From: Methylotenera sp. G11
GTDB taxonomy: Bacteria; Pseudomonadota; Gammaproteobacteria; Burkholderiales; Methylophilaceae
Reading direction: 5' to 3'
Assembly: GCF_000799735.1 (NCBI RefSeq)
Contig: NZ_JUHH01000001.1
Span: 1,116,001 to 1,180,000, forward strand
Length of the DNA stretch: 64,000 nucleotides
In this document: positions 47,237-55,810 of the stretch, piece after piece
Numbering within the stretch: position 1 is the first letter of the stretch
Layout: each line of letters begins with the position of its first letter
Translations under genes and position numbers: made by a program
The notes under the pieces: generated by a model
The model's input: only the letters and a program-made list of their open reading frames with translations
The model's database searches: none
Told to the model about the DNA's origin: nothing

Positions 47237-48627
47237 CACGCAACAGTAGCCTCCGCAAAGACATTGACGCCAGTGGCATCCACATAAATTTTGTGTTCAG
47301 TGGAAGCTTCGGGAAGGAGCCGTTCCATCTGCGCCTCATCGCGGTAAATCAGATACCACTCCAGTAAATGCTCCATGCCATATTTGTCAGGATTGCTGGA
47401 ATGCACATTTGTGATGAGCAACTGACCTTTGCTGCGCGTCCGGGCCGAGAAATGCAAAGTGAGCCTTGAACATACTTTGTCAGAGAAATAATCAAACAAA
47501 CCGGCACAATAGGTGGCGTCATATTCCCTCACATCCTGCGCGCTCTTATCAACACTGCGCTTTAATAATTGATGTACAGATTCATGAATGTAATTAATGA
47601 TGATTGACTTGCCTACTTTTGTTGCAATATCAGTAAGTATGCTGCGCGTCCGGGCTAAAGTTTCCTCGCTGAAGTCAACAAGATCAAAAGATAAGAACTC
47701 AGGATTAGGATGGCGCTGTAAAAAACGCTGGATTTCTATTGCAGGGCCGCAGCCAACATTCAATATACGGAATGGCCGGCCGGCTTTTTTAGCAGAGTCT
47801 GCTATACGTATTAGAAAATCCACCAATATATCAATGCGATTACAATGTGCAGCCGCTACCGCTGTTTTTAAAAATCCCGTATTCACAATCTGAAAATAAG
47901 TACTGGGACCTTCGCGTGAATCCCTCAACATTTGGTTAACCATCTCATAATCACCTGCATAGCCTAATGGTTTGGTAAATGAACGAAAAACAAATGGGGC
48001 CCTTAACAATAAAGGGTGTAAGGCGGCTTGCGCATATGCTCGGTGGGCGGGAGCCAACTCTGAATCAACTAGCGATGCCTCATTCATAAAATTGCCAAAA
48101 TAAAACTTAAACTTATCCAGCAAGGGAATGGCTAGCTCATAAAAAACATCACTTCTGAGCTGACCATCATCCCTCGGCAAAGCTTCTGTCAAATCAACTT
48201 GCTCTACCCAGCGCGACACATCAGATAGATAAGCCCGAAATTCATTCACTGCTATCTGGTAATCACGCCGAATCTGAAAGCGTTCGCTCCAGTCCTGCAC
48301 GAAGGCTTTGGCCTCCTCACCCACTGCACCCGGTGTGATCACCACGTCATACAAGTCCTGCCATTCATCGATCAGCGTCACAGACACAACGGCAGTCAGG
48401 CCGGTATTCACTAAGCTGATGACGACGGCTTTACCAAGATAGGCAACCTTGTTACCGATTCTGATCGTAAGCTCACCCAACACCTCACTGATTTGTACGA
48501 TGGAATAAGGGTTATAAACCTCCATCACCAGCGATTTCCTCTGCAGCTTGACGATTGTGCCGCGCACGGATTCACCCACGGTATTCTTGAAGATGATCAA
48601 TGGATCAATTTGTGATTGTGAGTACAA
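47236..48627 (-). CDS. phcB: SAM-dependent methyltransferase, PhcB-like signal synthase
   Basis: A 463-residue protein. Residues about 1-105 look like a beta-barrel of PilZ type (GTIVKLQRKSLVMEVYNPYSIVQISE), without the canonical RxxxR motif. After a helical linker, a class I methyltransferase domain starts near residue 250 with FRILNVGCGPAIEIQRFLQ and FDLVDFSEETL. The C-terminus has the DYFSDKV and TNVHSSNPDKYGMEHLLEWYLIYR segments I recall from PhcB-type proteins. In Ralstonia and relatives, PhcB methylates 3-hydroxy fatty acids to give a diffusible quorum signal. The operon context supports the same job. It is the first gene of the minus-strand operon. Confidence 0.7.
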   Translation of the reverse strand: MYSQSQIDPLIIFKNTVGESVRGTIVKLQRKSLVMEVYNPYSIVQISEVLGELTIRIGNKVAYLGKAVVISLVNTGLTAVVSVTLIDEWQDLYDVVITPGAVGEEAKAFVQDWSERFQIRRDYQIAVNEFRAYLSDVSRWVEQVDLTEALPRDDGQLRSDVFYELAIPLLDKFKFYFGNFMNEASLVDSELAPAHRAYAQAALHPLLLRAPFVFRSFTKPLGYAGDYEMVNQMLRDSREGPSTYFQIVNTGFLKTAVAAAHCNRIDILVDFLIRIADSAKKAGRPFRILNVGCGPAIEIQRFLQRHPNPEFLSFDLVDFSEETLARTRSILTDIATKVGKSIIINYIHESVHQLLKRSVDKSAQDVREYDATYCAGLFDYFSDKVCSRLTLHFSARTRSKGQLLITNVHSSNPDKYGMEHLLEWYLIYRDEAQMERLLPEASTEHKIYVDATGVNVFAEATVA

Positions 48628-48651
48628 GTTAAGATGCCTTTTGTCGTTTAT

Positions 48652-48681
48652 TTACCATAGAAACGCCAATTAATATGGTAA
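48652..48681. repeat. Inverted repeat between the divergent Phc-like and LuxR-type operons
   Basis: TTACCAT (48652-48658) and ATGGTAA (48675-48681) form a perfect inverted repeat with a 16-bp spacer in an AT-rich divergent region. It could be an operator for a dimeric regulator. It is not a canonical 20-bp lux box. Confidence 0.35.
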
Positions 48682-48778
48682 TATTTTCCATGCAAACGGG
48701 ATTTTTTTCCATTGTAGCAAACTATTTAATTTATCAATAAATTTTTTCACCGAATGCCAACACTTGCCGGATAAGACA

Positions 48779-49798
48779 ATGAACATACTCTTACCTATTT
48801 ATCAGCACCCAGTATTGGTAGTTTTGATAGATGACAGCCGGAGTTATCTGGACAGCATTACATTCCAGCTGGATTCAAGATTTCCCTGCAAGACCTTCAC
48901 AGATACCAAAGCGGCGATTGATTGGATCAAAAGCACGTACCAGCATTACATGGCCGATATAGCGCATCCTATCCAGGTAGGCTACGACGATGAAACCTCA
49001 TGCCTGGAACGACGCAATGCCGCAATCAACCTGCATGAAATTTACTGCGAGGTACTTAACAAACAGCGTTTTGACATTCCAGCGGTGCTGGTTGTTGATT
49101 ACGCAATGCCGCAGATGAATGGCGTGCAGCTTTGCGAAGCGCTGCAAAATATCCCCTGCAAGAAAATCCTGCTTACGGGGCAGGCAGATGAAAGAGTGGC
49201 CGTCGATGCATTTAACAACAAGCTCATTGACCAGTTCATCAAGAAAAATGACCCTGCCGCGATCCATCGCCTGGAACTTGCAATCAACTCACTGAAAAAG
49301 GTGTTTTTTACCGAGCAGACGAGCACGCTCAAAGACTTGCTGACAAGACACACCTACACATTCCTGGCAGACCCGGCTATCGCTTCACTCGTTGAACAGC
49401 TATATCAGGACTATGGGTTCGTAGAGCATTACTTATTCCCCAATCCGTCCGGCATCCTGTTCATTGATTTCAATGGCAATGCCAAATTAATGGTAATAGA
49501 AACTGAAGCCAGCCTGATGTCACATTATGAAATGGCACAGGTCCAGAATGCACCACTAGAACTTCTAGCGGCTTTAAAAGCGCAGCAGGTGATTCCCTTT
49601 TTCTCTGATAGTGACGGCATATACGACAGCAGCATGCGCAAAAAATGGATGAGCTACTGTCGGCCATCGCAATTATGCAAAGGGGCGCAAAATTATTACT
49701 GGTCTGTATTTGAGTTCCCTGTGCATTATCTGCAAGGTGACGTTTACTCATACGCAGCGTTCCTGGCTGACGCCGGTGAAAAAGATAAGACAGAATGA
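48779..49798 (+). CDS. Atypical response regulator coupled to a LuxR-type receptor
   Basis: A 339-residue protein whose REC domain (VLVVLIDDSRSYLDSITFQL at the start) carries an insertion of about 50 residues before the phospho-acceptor strand (PAVLVVDYAMPQMNGVQLC, then KILLTGQADERVA and QFIKKND). The C-terminal 170 residues are not recognised; they include a compact motif near PSGILFIDFNGNAKLMVIETEASL. The layout recalls LqsR-like regulators, but that is only a memory-based guess. The frame opens at a TTG at 48764, but ATG 48779 has a GGATAAG site. It ends in a 4-nt overlap (ATGA) with the LuxR-type gene, so the two are translated together. Confidence 0.68.
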   Translation: MNILLPIYQHPVLVVLIDDSRSYLDSITFQLDSRFPCKTFTDTKAAIDWIKSTYQHYMADIAHPIQVGYDDETSCLERRNAAINLHEIYCEVLNKQRFDIPAVLVVDYAMPQMNGVQLCEALQNIPCKKILLTGQADERVAVDAFNNKLIDQFIKKNDPAAIHRLELAINSLKKVFFTEQTSTLKDLLTRHTYTFLADPAIASLVEQLYQDYGFVEHYLFPNPSGILFIDFNGNAKLMVIETEASLMSHYEMAQVQNAPLELLAALKAQQVIPFFSDSDGIYDSSMRKKWMSYCRPSQLCKGAQNYYWSVFEFPVHYLQGDVYSYAAFLADAGEKDKTE

Positions 49799-50526
49799 TA
49801 AATTTTGATAGATTATTCAAGCTGATGGGATGTGACCGGGATGGAATCTGGTCAGACACCCTGTTCCGGCTGGCGAATAGCTATGGTTTTTCGCAGGTTT
49901 TCTATAGCATCAATGCAAACAAACAGGCTCCGCTTGCATCGGCATTGATCTATAGCAACTACAAACCGATATGGCTAAAAATGTACAAGGATACATTCTG
50001 GAACATAGACCCGATTACCAGGCACTGCATCAATAGCAACATGCCATTGATATGGGATCAGAAAACCTTTAAATCCCGCCAGGAAATACAATTGCATAAA
50101 ACAGCGCAGGCTTATGGCTTGAGCAGGGGAATCGCCTTTCCCGTTCATGGAGCGCACGCTGAGTTTGCCATGCTGAACCTGGCCATGAAGGAAACTGCCA
50201 GACCCCTATCACAGCAGAAGCTGGACGAGATACTATCCGACTGGGCACTCATCCGCGATTATGTATTTGAATCATCAAAGAAATTTACGCAGCTACAGAA
50301 CCATGACCTTTCGGAAAAGTCATTACTCACCCCGCGCGAAGTGCAATGCCTGCAATTGGCGGCTGAAGGCAAATCATCGTGGGATATGGCTGTAGTTTGC
50401 AAATGCACGGAGGCGACGGTCAATTTCCATTTTTCCAACATTCGCAAAAAATTTAAAGTCAGCACGCGCCAGCAGGCGATTGTTAAAGCCATGCAACTGG
50501 GGCTCATCTTCCCAGAGAACGACTAA
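49795..50526 (+). CDS. LuxR-family regulator with autoinducer-binding domain (LuxR solo)
   Basis: A 243-residue protein with an autoinducer-binding domain (about 1-165), including WLKMYKDTFWNIDPITRHC and IAFPVHGAH, where several of the ligand-pocket residues of LuxR proteins are kept (W, Y, D, P, G). A LuxR HTH follows (about 175-240: LTPREVQCLQLAAEGKSSWDMAVVCKCTEATVNFHFSNIRKKF). No LuxI-type synthase is in the window, so it is a solo. It may answer an acyl-homoserine lactone from elsewhere or a different ligand. It is coupled to the response regulator and faces the Phc-like operon. Confidence 0.82.
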   Translation: MINFDRLFKLMGCDRDGIWSDTLFRLANSYGFSQVFYSINANKQAPLASALIYSNYKPIWLKMYKDTFWNIDPITRHCINSNMPLIWDQKTFKSRQEIQLHKTAQAYGLSRGIAFPVHGAHAEFAMLNLAMKETARPLSQQKLDEILSDWALIRDYVFESSKKFTQLQNHDLSEKSLLTPREVQCLQLAAEGKSSWDMAVVCKCTEATVNFHFSNIRKKFKVSTRQQAIVKAMQLGLIFPEND

Positions 50527-50585
50527 AATCTGGCTTTTAAGAATCAACAGTAGCGGTCGAGGCAGCAAGACAGCGCCATCAATAA

Positions 50586-50615
50586 AAAACGCCCGATAAA
50601 ATCATCGGGCGTTTT
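50586..50615 (+). terminator. Intrinsic terminator after the LuxR-type gene
   Basis: AAAACGCCCGAT-loop-ATCGGGCGTTTT, a perfect 12-bp stem, sits between this gene and the convergent lipoprotein gene. With A-runs and T-runs on both sides it can work in either direction. Confidence 0.9.
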
Positions 50616-50681
50616 CAAGTCAATTCAGAACGGTTGAATAACGATCAACGCATCCCGGGATTGTAATTATAAAACCAGAAA

Positions 50682-50957
50682 CTACTCAGCAGCAGCCGGT
50701 GCAGCTTCAGCAGCTGGGGCAGCAGCTGCAGATTCGGCTGCCAATACTGCTGGATCGATCGTAATGCCCGGTACGCGCTCTTCAGCTGTTGGCTCATAAC
50801 CGCCTGGCTCGGCAGCAGCCGGTGCTGGAGCCGGTTCAACCGCAGCCGCTGGTGCAGGTGCCGCTTCAACCGGAGCCGCTTCTTCTTTCTTGCCGCAACC
50901 AACGACCAGCACGCCGGCAACACCCAAAACTAATAAAGAACGCAATAATGATGACAT
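50682..50957 (-). CDS. Small Ala/Pro/Glu-rich lipoprotein
   Basis: A 91-residue protein with a lipoprotein signal (LLVLGVAGVLVVGC, lipobox Cys at about 21). A basic KKEE segment and a low-complexity Ala/Pro/Glu tail follow. It probably sits in the outer or inner membrane as a spacer-type or structural lipoprotein; no function can be assigned. A second frame on the same strand (50645-50923) is a shadow of the repetitive codons. Confidence 0.65.
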   Translation of the reverse strand: MSSLLRSLLVLGVAGVLVVGCGKKEEAAPVEAAPAPAAAVEPAPAPAAAEPGGYEPTAEERVPGITIDPAVLAAESAAAAPAAEAAPAAAE

Positions 50958-51105
50958 AATAATTTCCTCTTCTTATTAAGAACTACAATCAATGATTTAA
51001 TTCAATAGCTTACTTATACAACTCCACCCATACGCGCTATTCTAGCGCATTCAAAGTTATCTGCAACAACATTAAATATTATTTTAAACAGCAGTCTGTC
51101 AGGCC

Positions 51106-51525
51106 TTATTCACCGATCAAGTGCAAAAGAACCCGGCGCTTGCCGGCGATATGCCTGTGCTCATACAGAAACACGCCTTGCCACTGCCCCAAGGCTGCCT
51201 GTCCATCCAGCAGCGGGATTGACAAGTGGGTCTGGGTAAGCGCCGTACGCACATGCGCAGGCATGTCGTCAGGCCCCTCGACCGTATGGATAAACAGCGG
51301 ATCACCGTCAGGCACCAGGCGATTAAAAAACGCTTCCATGTCTACCAGCACATCATGGTCATAATTTTCATTGATCAATAAACTGGCAGAAGTATGCTGG
51401 ATATACAGCGTCATCATGCCGGTCTTGATACCGCTGGATTTTGCCCAGCCCGTCACCTCAGCTGTGATGTCATAGAGTTTCCGGCCATGCGTGGGAACCG
51501 TGATCTGATGTGTTTTCTGCTGCAT
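51106..51525 (-). CDS. YjbQ/UPF0047-family protein
   Basis: A 139-residue single-domain protein of the YjbQ family, annotated in some genomes as a secondary thiamine-phosphate synthase. The conserved core HTSASLLINENYDHDVLVDMEAFFNRL, the HVRTALT segment and the C-terminal GQWQGVFLYEHRH with metal-binding His residues are present. It is small, cytoplasmic and monocistronic or grouped with the next two minus-strand genes. Confidence 0.87.
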   Translation of the reverse strand: MQQKTHQITVPTHGRKLYDITAEVTGWAKSSGIKTGMMTLYIQHTSASLLINENYDHDVLVDMEAFFNRLVPDGDPLFIHTVEGPDDMPAHVRTALTQTHLSIPLLDGQAALGQWQGVFLYEHRHIAGKRRVLLHLIGE

Positions 51526-51552
51526 TATAATTACCCGATGATGATTTAATCT

Positions 51553-52107
51553 TTACCAGCAGCCTAAAGGCCGGCCAATGCCCAAGCCCAGGCCAAAGGA
51601 CGAACCGTAGTGCCGGCCATACCCGCCGTAGCCGTATGGCATTACCCCATAATAGCCGCGGCAGAACGGGTCATAATAACGCTGCTGCTGCCACAGGCGG
51701 TTTTTAAGCCTGGCGACTTCAGCCTGCTTCTGTGTTTCGCGTCGGTTGATTTCGTCCGCCAGCTGGTTTCTCACGGCAGCCTCCCTGCTGTCATGGATGT
51801 AGTCCACCACCTTCGCATCCACACCCTGGCGGCTTAAATCGACGCTTTGACTTGGCGTCAGGTCATACATGGAGTCTGTTGCCTTGATTTGTGCGATGAT
51901 CTGCTCGGGACTGCTGCCCTCTTTCGTTAACCTGACCAGGTCTTCCAGCGCCAGCTTGGCAACCGGCTGTGGAATCAGGCGCGCCAGCTCTTCCGGTGAA
52001 ATCCTGTCAATTTTCGGGCCTTCAGCACTTGCATCACGGCCAGTCGAGGCACAGCCTGACATTAACAGCAAAGCGCTGCATATCAACAACAGCAAATGGT
52101 TCCGCAC
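51553..52107 (-). CDS. Predicted lipoprotein with Gly/Tyr-rich C-terminus
   Basis: A 184-residue protein with a lipobox signal peptide (LLLMSGC, Cys at about 19). A helical region with charged residues follows (EELARLIPQPVAKLALEDLVRLTKEG). The C-terminus is Gly/Tyr-rich (YGYGGYGRHYGSSFGLGLGIG). The function is not recognised. It lies 16 nt after the lytic transglycosylase gene on the same strand, so they may be one transcript. Confidence 0.65.
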   Translation of the reverse strand: MRNHLLLLICSALLLMSGCASTGRDASAEGPKIDRISPEELARLIPQPVAKLALEDLVRLTKEGSSPEQIIAQIKATDSMYDLTPSQSVDLSRQGVDAKVVDYIHDSREAAVRNQLADEINRRETQKQAEVARLKNRLWQQQRYYDPFCRGYYGVMPYGYGGYGRHYGSSFGLGLGIGRPLGCW

Positions 52108-52123
52108 TTTTGTTCCCTCAAAT

Positions 52124-53044
52124 CTAGCCGCGCCGTTTCAAAAAAGGCGAAGGCTCCGTTATGTTCACATCATATGGATGATGCGGCAGCGGATAACGCA
52201 GACGCACCTTTTGTACATACTGCCTGGTTTCCGCAAAGGGCGGAACACCTTTATATTTGTTGACCGCTCCCTCACCCGCATTATAAGCCGCAACGGCGAG
52301 GCTGACATCACCCTCGAAATACGCGAGCAGCCAGCGCAGGTAAGCAACGCCGCCTTTGATGTTCTGGCTGGCATTATAGGCATTTTTGACATTAAAGCGC
52401 TCGGCAGTATCCGGGATCAATTGCATCAGCCCCTGTGCCTGCCTGCTGGATTGTGCCGATGCCGAAAAATCGGACTCTACCGAAATAATAGACAGCACCA
52501 GCTTCGGGTCAACCTTGTGCCAGGAAGCGATGGTATCTACCAGGCGCACGATCCAGCGCTTGTTCGCCGGTAAGTTTGCAATATAACTATCGATCTCGCC
52601 TTTTGCCGGAGCCTTCTCCGGAGCTACGTCGGCGAGCACGCAAGGCGGCAGGTCGCCAGCAGCCAGCTCCAGCGTTTCCAGCATTTTCTGCGATTCAAAA
52701 TGCCCGTGCATGGATGCCGCAACGAACAATGAAGCCGCCAGATCCCGGTCAGCCGGCACACCTTTCCCGGCAGCATAGAGCATGCCCAGCCGGAACTGCG
52801 CCTCGGCACTGCCCTGGCGCGATGCTTCACAGTACAGTTTCGCAGCCTGCCATTCACCTTCGGGATTTTTCAGGTCACGTTCGGCAGATACTGCGCGCTT
52901 GAGCAAATCAGCGACGACTGGCGGTTCATTGTCAAAAGCTTCCAGTTCCTGCCGGCTGAATTCCGCGCGCGCAGCGTTCGCCGTAATCAGCAGCACGGCG
53001 AACAGCACGCGTTTCAACCCATCAGTAACCAGCTTCTTCAGCAA
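52124..53044 (-). CDS. SLT-type lytic transglycosylase with Sel1-like repeats
   Basis: A 306-residue exported protein: signal peptide (about 1-28, ending in NAARA), Sel1-like helical repeats (about 45-130; ASRQGSAEAQFRLGMLYAAGKGVPADRDLAASLF), then a C-terminal SLT domain (about 160-290). The catalytic Glu is in LSIISVESDFSASAQSS, followed by AQGLMQLIPDTAERF and AVAAYNAGEGAV. It cleaves peptidoglycan glycan strands in the periplasm. Confidence 0.88.
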   Translation of the reverse strand: MLKKLVTDGLKRVLFAVLLITANAARAEFSRQELEAFDNEPPVVADLLKRAVSAERDLKNPEGEWQAAKLYCEASRQGSAEAQFRLGMLYAAGKGVPADRDLAASLFVAASMHGHFESQKMLETLELAAGDLPPCVLADVAPEKAPAKGEIDSYIANLPANKRWIVRLVDTIASWHKVDPKLVLSIISVESDFSASAQSSRQAQGLMQLIPDTAERFNVKNAYNASQNIKGGVAYLRWLLAYFEGDVSLAVAAYNAGEGAVNKYKGVPPFAETRQYVQKVRLRYPLPHHPYDVNITEPSPFLKRRG

Positions 53045-53071
53045 ATCAACCTTTCTTAAGCCATTTAATGA

Positions 53072-55663
53072 TCAACTGCCCGCTTTTGAAAATACGAACT
53101 TACCGCTTTTAACATCGACCTTGACCGTATCTTTAGCCATAAAATTCCCGCCCAGGATCTCGCGCGCCAGAGGGTTTTCAATCTCGCTCTGGATAGCGCG
53201 TTTCAACGGACGCGCGCCATAAACCGGGTCAAAACCGGCATTCGCGATCTCGGTAATGGCCGCATCGGTCAATTCCAGCTGCATATCCATTGCCGCCAGG
53301 CGTTTAGCCAGGTACTGCAACTGAATGGACGCAATAGATTTGATATGTGGTTCACCCAGCGCATGGAACACCACGACCTCATCAATCCGGTTCACGAACT
53401 CCGGCCTGAAATGCGTTTTCACTTCCCCCATCACCGCCAGTTTCACCAGCTGGTAATCCTGGTCCGCCATACTCTGTATCATCTGCGAACCCAGGTTGCT
53501 GGTCATGATGATCACCGTATTCTTGAAGTCCACAGTGCGACCCTGGCCATCGGTCAAGCGTCCATCATCCAACACCTGCAACAGCACGTTAAACACATCC
53601 GGGTGCGCCTTTTCCACTTCATCCAGCAGAATCACGCTATACGGCTTGCGACGCACGGCTTCCGTCAGTGTACCGCCTTCTTCATAACCTACATAGCCCG
53701 GAGGCGCACCTATCATGCGTGCCACTGAGTGTTTCTCCATGAACTCACTCATGTCGATGCGGATCAGGTGATCTTCAGAATCAAACAGGAAACCTGCCAG
53801 CGCCTTGCACAATTCGGTTTTACCGACACCGGTCGGGCCCAGGAACAGGAAACTGCCATAAGGGCGGTTAGGGTCCCCCAGGCCGGAACGTGAGCGGCGA
53901 ATCGCGTCAGAAACCAATCTGACAGCCTCATCCTGCCCCACTACGCGCTCATGCAGCTTAGCTTCCATCGTGAGCAGCTTTTCACGCTCACCTGTCATCA
54001 TCTTGCTCACCGGGATACCCGTTGCACGGCTGACCACCTCGGCAATCTCATCCGCACCGACTTCAGTGCGCAGCATTCTGTTCTTGCTGTGCGCAGTGCT
54101 GGCTTCAGCATTCGAGGCCTGCTTCAGCTGTGCTTCCAGCTGCGGCAATTTTCCGTACTGCAACTCAGAGACTTTCTGCCAGTCGCCTTTGCGCGTGGCC
54201 TCTTCCATCTCGAACCTGATTTTATCAATCGCCTCTTTAATATGCGCCGAACCTTGCACCTGGGCTTTTTCCGCTTTCCAGATTTCCTCAAGGTCCGCGT
54301 ATTCTTTCTCGAGCTTGGTGATTTCTTCCTCAATCAGCACAAAACGCTTCTTACTGCCTTCATCTTTTTCACGACGCACCGCTTCACGCTCGATTTTCAA
54401 TTGAATCAAGCGGCGGTCGAGCTTATCCATCACTTCCGGCTTGGAATCGATTTCCATCTTGATGCGGCTGGCCGCTTCGTCTATCAGGTCAATCGCTTTA
54501 TCCGGCAGGAAACGGTCCGTAATATAACGATGGCTTAATTCGGCAGCGGCCACAATCGCCGGGTCGGTAATTTCCACGCCATGATGCAGCTCATATTTTT
54601 CCTGCAAGCCACGCAGGATTGCAATCGTGGCTTCAACGCTGGGCTCATCTACCAGCACCTTCTGGAAACGGCGCTCCAGCGCCGCATCTTTCTCGATGTA
54701 TTTACGGTACTCATCCAGTGTCGTTGCGCCTACGCAATGCAGCTCACCGCGCGCCAATGCAGGTTTCAGCATATTGCCGGCATCCATGGCGCCTTCTGCT
54801 TTGCCGGCACCCACCATGGTATGAATCTCATCGATAAAGAGAATAGTCTGGCCTTCATCCTGTGCCAGTTCTTTAAGTACCGATTTCAGGCGCTCTTCGA
54901 ACTCACCGCGATATTTGGCACCGGCCAGCAAAGCCGCCATATCCAGCGACAGCACTTTTTTATTGCGCAGGGAGTCAGGCACCTCGCCATTGACGATACG
55001 CTGCGCCAGGCCTTCAACAATCGCGGTCTTGCCCACACCAGGCTCACCAATCAATACCGGGTTGTTTTTAGTGCGGCGCTGCAATACCTGGATCGCGCGG
55101 CGAATTTCATCGTCACGGCCAATCACCGGATCCAGCTTGCCCAGGCGTGCCCGTTCAGTGAGATCAAGCGTGTATTTCTTGAGTGATTCGCGCTGGCCTT
55201 CCGCTTCCTGGCTATCCACGCTTTCGTTACCGCGCACTGCCTGAATCGCAGTCTCCAACGCAGGTTTCGTCAGGCCGTTCTGCTTGAGCAATCTCGCTGC
55301 CTCGCCTTTATCATCCGCCAGCGCCAGCAGGTACATTTCACTCGCGATATAGGCATCGCCACGTTTTTGCGAAAGTTTATCCGTCACATTCAGCAGGTTA
55401 TTCAAATCACGTGAGATCGCAATCTCACCGCTGGCATCCGTCGATTTTGGCAGGTTGGCAATCGCGGCATTCAGGCCGGTCTTAAGCTGGTTCAGCTGCA
55501 CGCCGGCACGCGCCAGCAATGATGCTGTACCGCCGTCTTCCTGGTTCAGCAAAGCCAGCAACAGGTGCTGCGGTTCAATCGCAGTATTATCCGCACCCAG
55601 CGCAAGGCTTTGCGCGTCACTGATCGCCTGCTGGAATTTAGTCGTTAATTTATCAAAGCGCAT
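53072..55663 (-). CDS. clpB: ATP-dependent chaperone ClpB
   Basis: An 863-residue Hsp104-type disaggregase. The N-domain (about 1-145) is followed by AAA-1 with Walker [14 protein letters not shown], the coiled-coil middle domain (about 405-525), and AAA-2 with Walker [19 protein letters not shown] start at 55669 is possible, but the ATG at 55663 has GGAG at the right spacing and gives the family start [13 protein letters not shown]. The middle domain distinguishes it from ClpA/ClpC. Confidence 0.95.
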   Translation of the reverse strand: MRFDKLTTKFQQAISDAQSLALGADNTAIEPQHLLLALLNQEDGGTASLLARAGVQLNQLKTGLNAAIANLPKSTDASGEIAISRDLNNLLNVTDKLSQKRGDAYIASEMYLLALADDKGEAARLLKQNGLTKPALETAIQAVRGNESVDSQEAEGQRESLKKYTLDLTERARLGKLDPVIGRDDEIRRAIQVLQRRTKNNPVLIGEPGVGKTAIVEGLAQRIVNGEVPDSLRNKKVLSLDMAALLAGAKYRGEFEERLKSVLKELAQDEGQTILFIDEIHTMVGAGKAEGAMDAGNMLKPALARGELHCVGATTLDEYRKYIEKDAALERRFQKVLVDEPSVEATIAILRGLQEKYELHHGVEITDPAIVAAAELSHRYITDRFLPDKAIDLIDEAASRIKMEIDSKPEVMDKLDRRLIQLKIEREAVRREKDEGSKKRFVLIEEEITKLEKEYADLEEIWKAEKAQVQGSAHIKEAIDKIRFEMEEATRKGDWQKVSELQYGKLPQLEAQLKQASNAEASTAHSKNRMLRTEVGADEIAEVVSRATGIPVSKMMTGEREKLLTMEAKLHERVVGQDEAVRLVSDAIRRSRSGLGDPNRPYGSFLFLGPTGVGKTELCKALAGFLFDSEDHLIRIDMSEFMEKHSVARMIGAPPGYVGYEEGGTLTEAVRRKPYSVILLDEVEKAHPDVFNVLLQVLDDGRLTDGQGRTVDFKNTVIIMTSNLGSQMIQSMADQDYQLVKLAVMGEVKTHFRPEFVNRIDEVVVFHALGEPHIKSIASIQLQYLAKRLAAMDMQLELTDAAITEIANAGFDPVYGARPLKRAIQSEIENPLAREILGGNFMAKDTVKVDVKSGKFVFSKAGS

Positions 55664-55810
55664 AGTCACTCCAATTTACAAAGTTAATCTATGTTTACAT
55701 ATGGGGCTGATTAACCGCTTTTCAATATATAATCTCTCTTGTACAAAGTCATGTAAATCCCTGACCATTTTACCCCTCACCATTATCTGATTACCGTACG
55801 GAGTGAGTTC

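Noticed and set aside
48628-48778. lux box for the LuxR-type regulator
   Set aside because: No 20-bp palindrome of lux-box type; only a 7-bp inverted repeat with a 16-bp spacer was seen.
50645-50923. Alternative minus-strand ORF overlapping the Ala/Pro-rich lipoprotein
   Set aside because: Leu/Arg-rich shadow frame of repetitive codons; the other frame has a clear lipoprotein signal.
53951-55186. Long plus-strand ORFs antisense to clpB
   Set aside because: ClpB is highly conserved on the other strand; the antisense frames lack any domain and have Phe/Leu-rich shadow composition.
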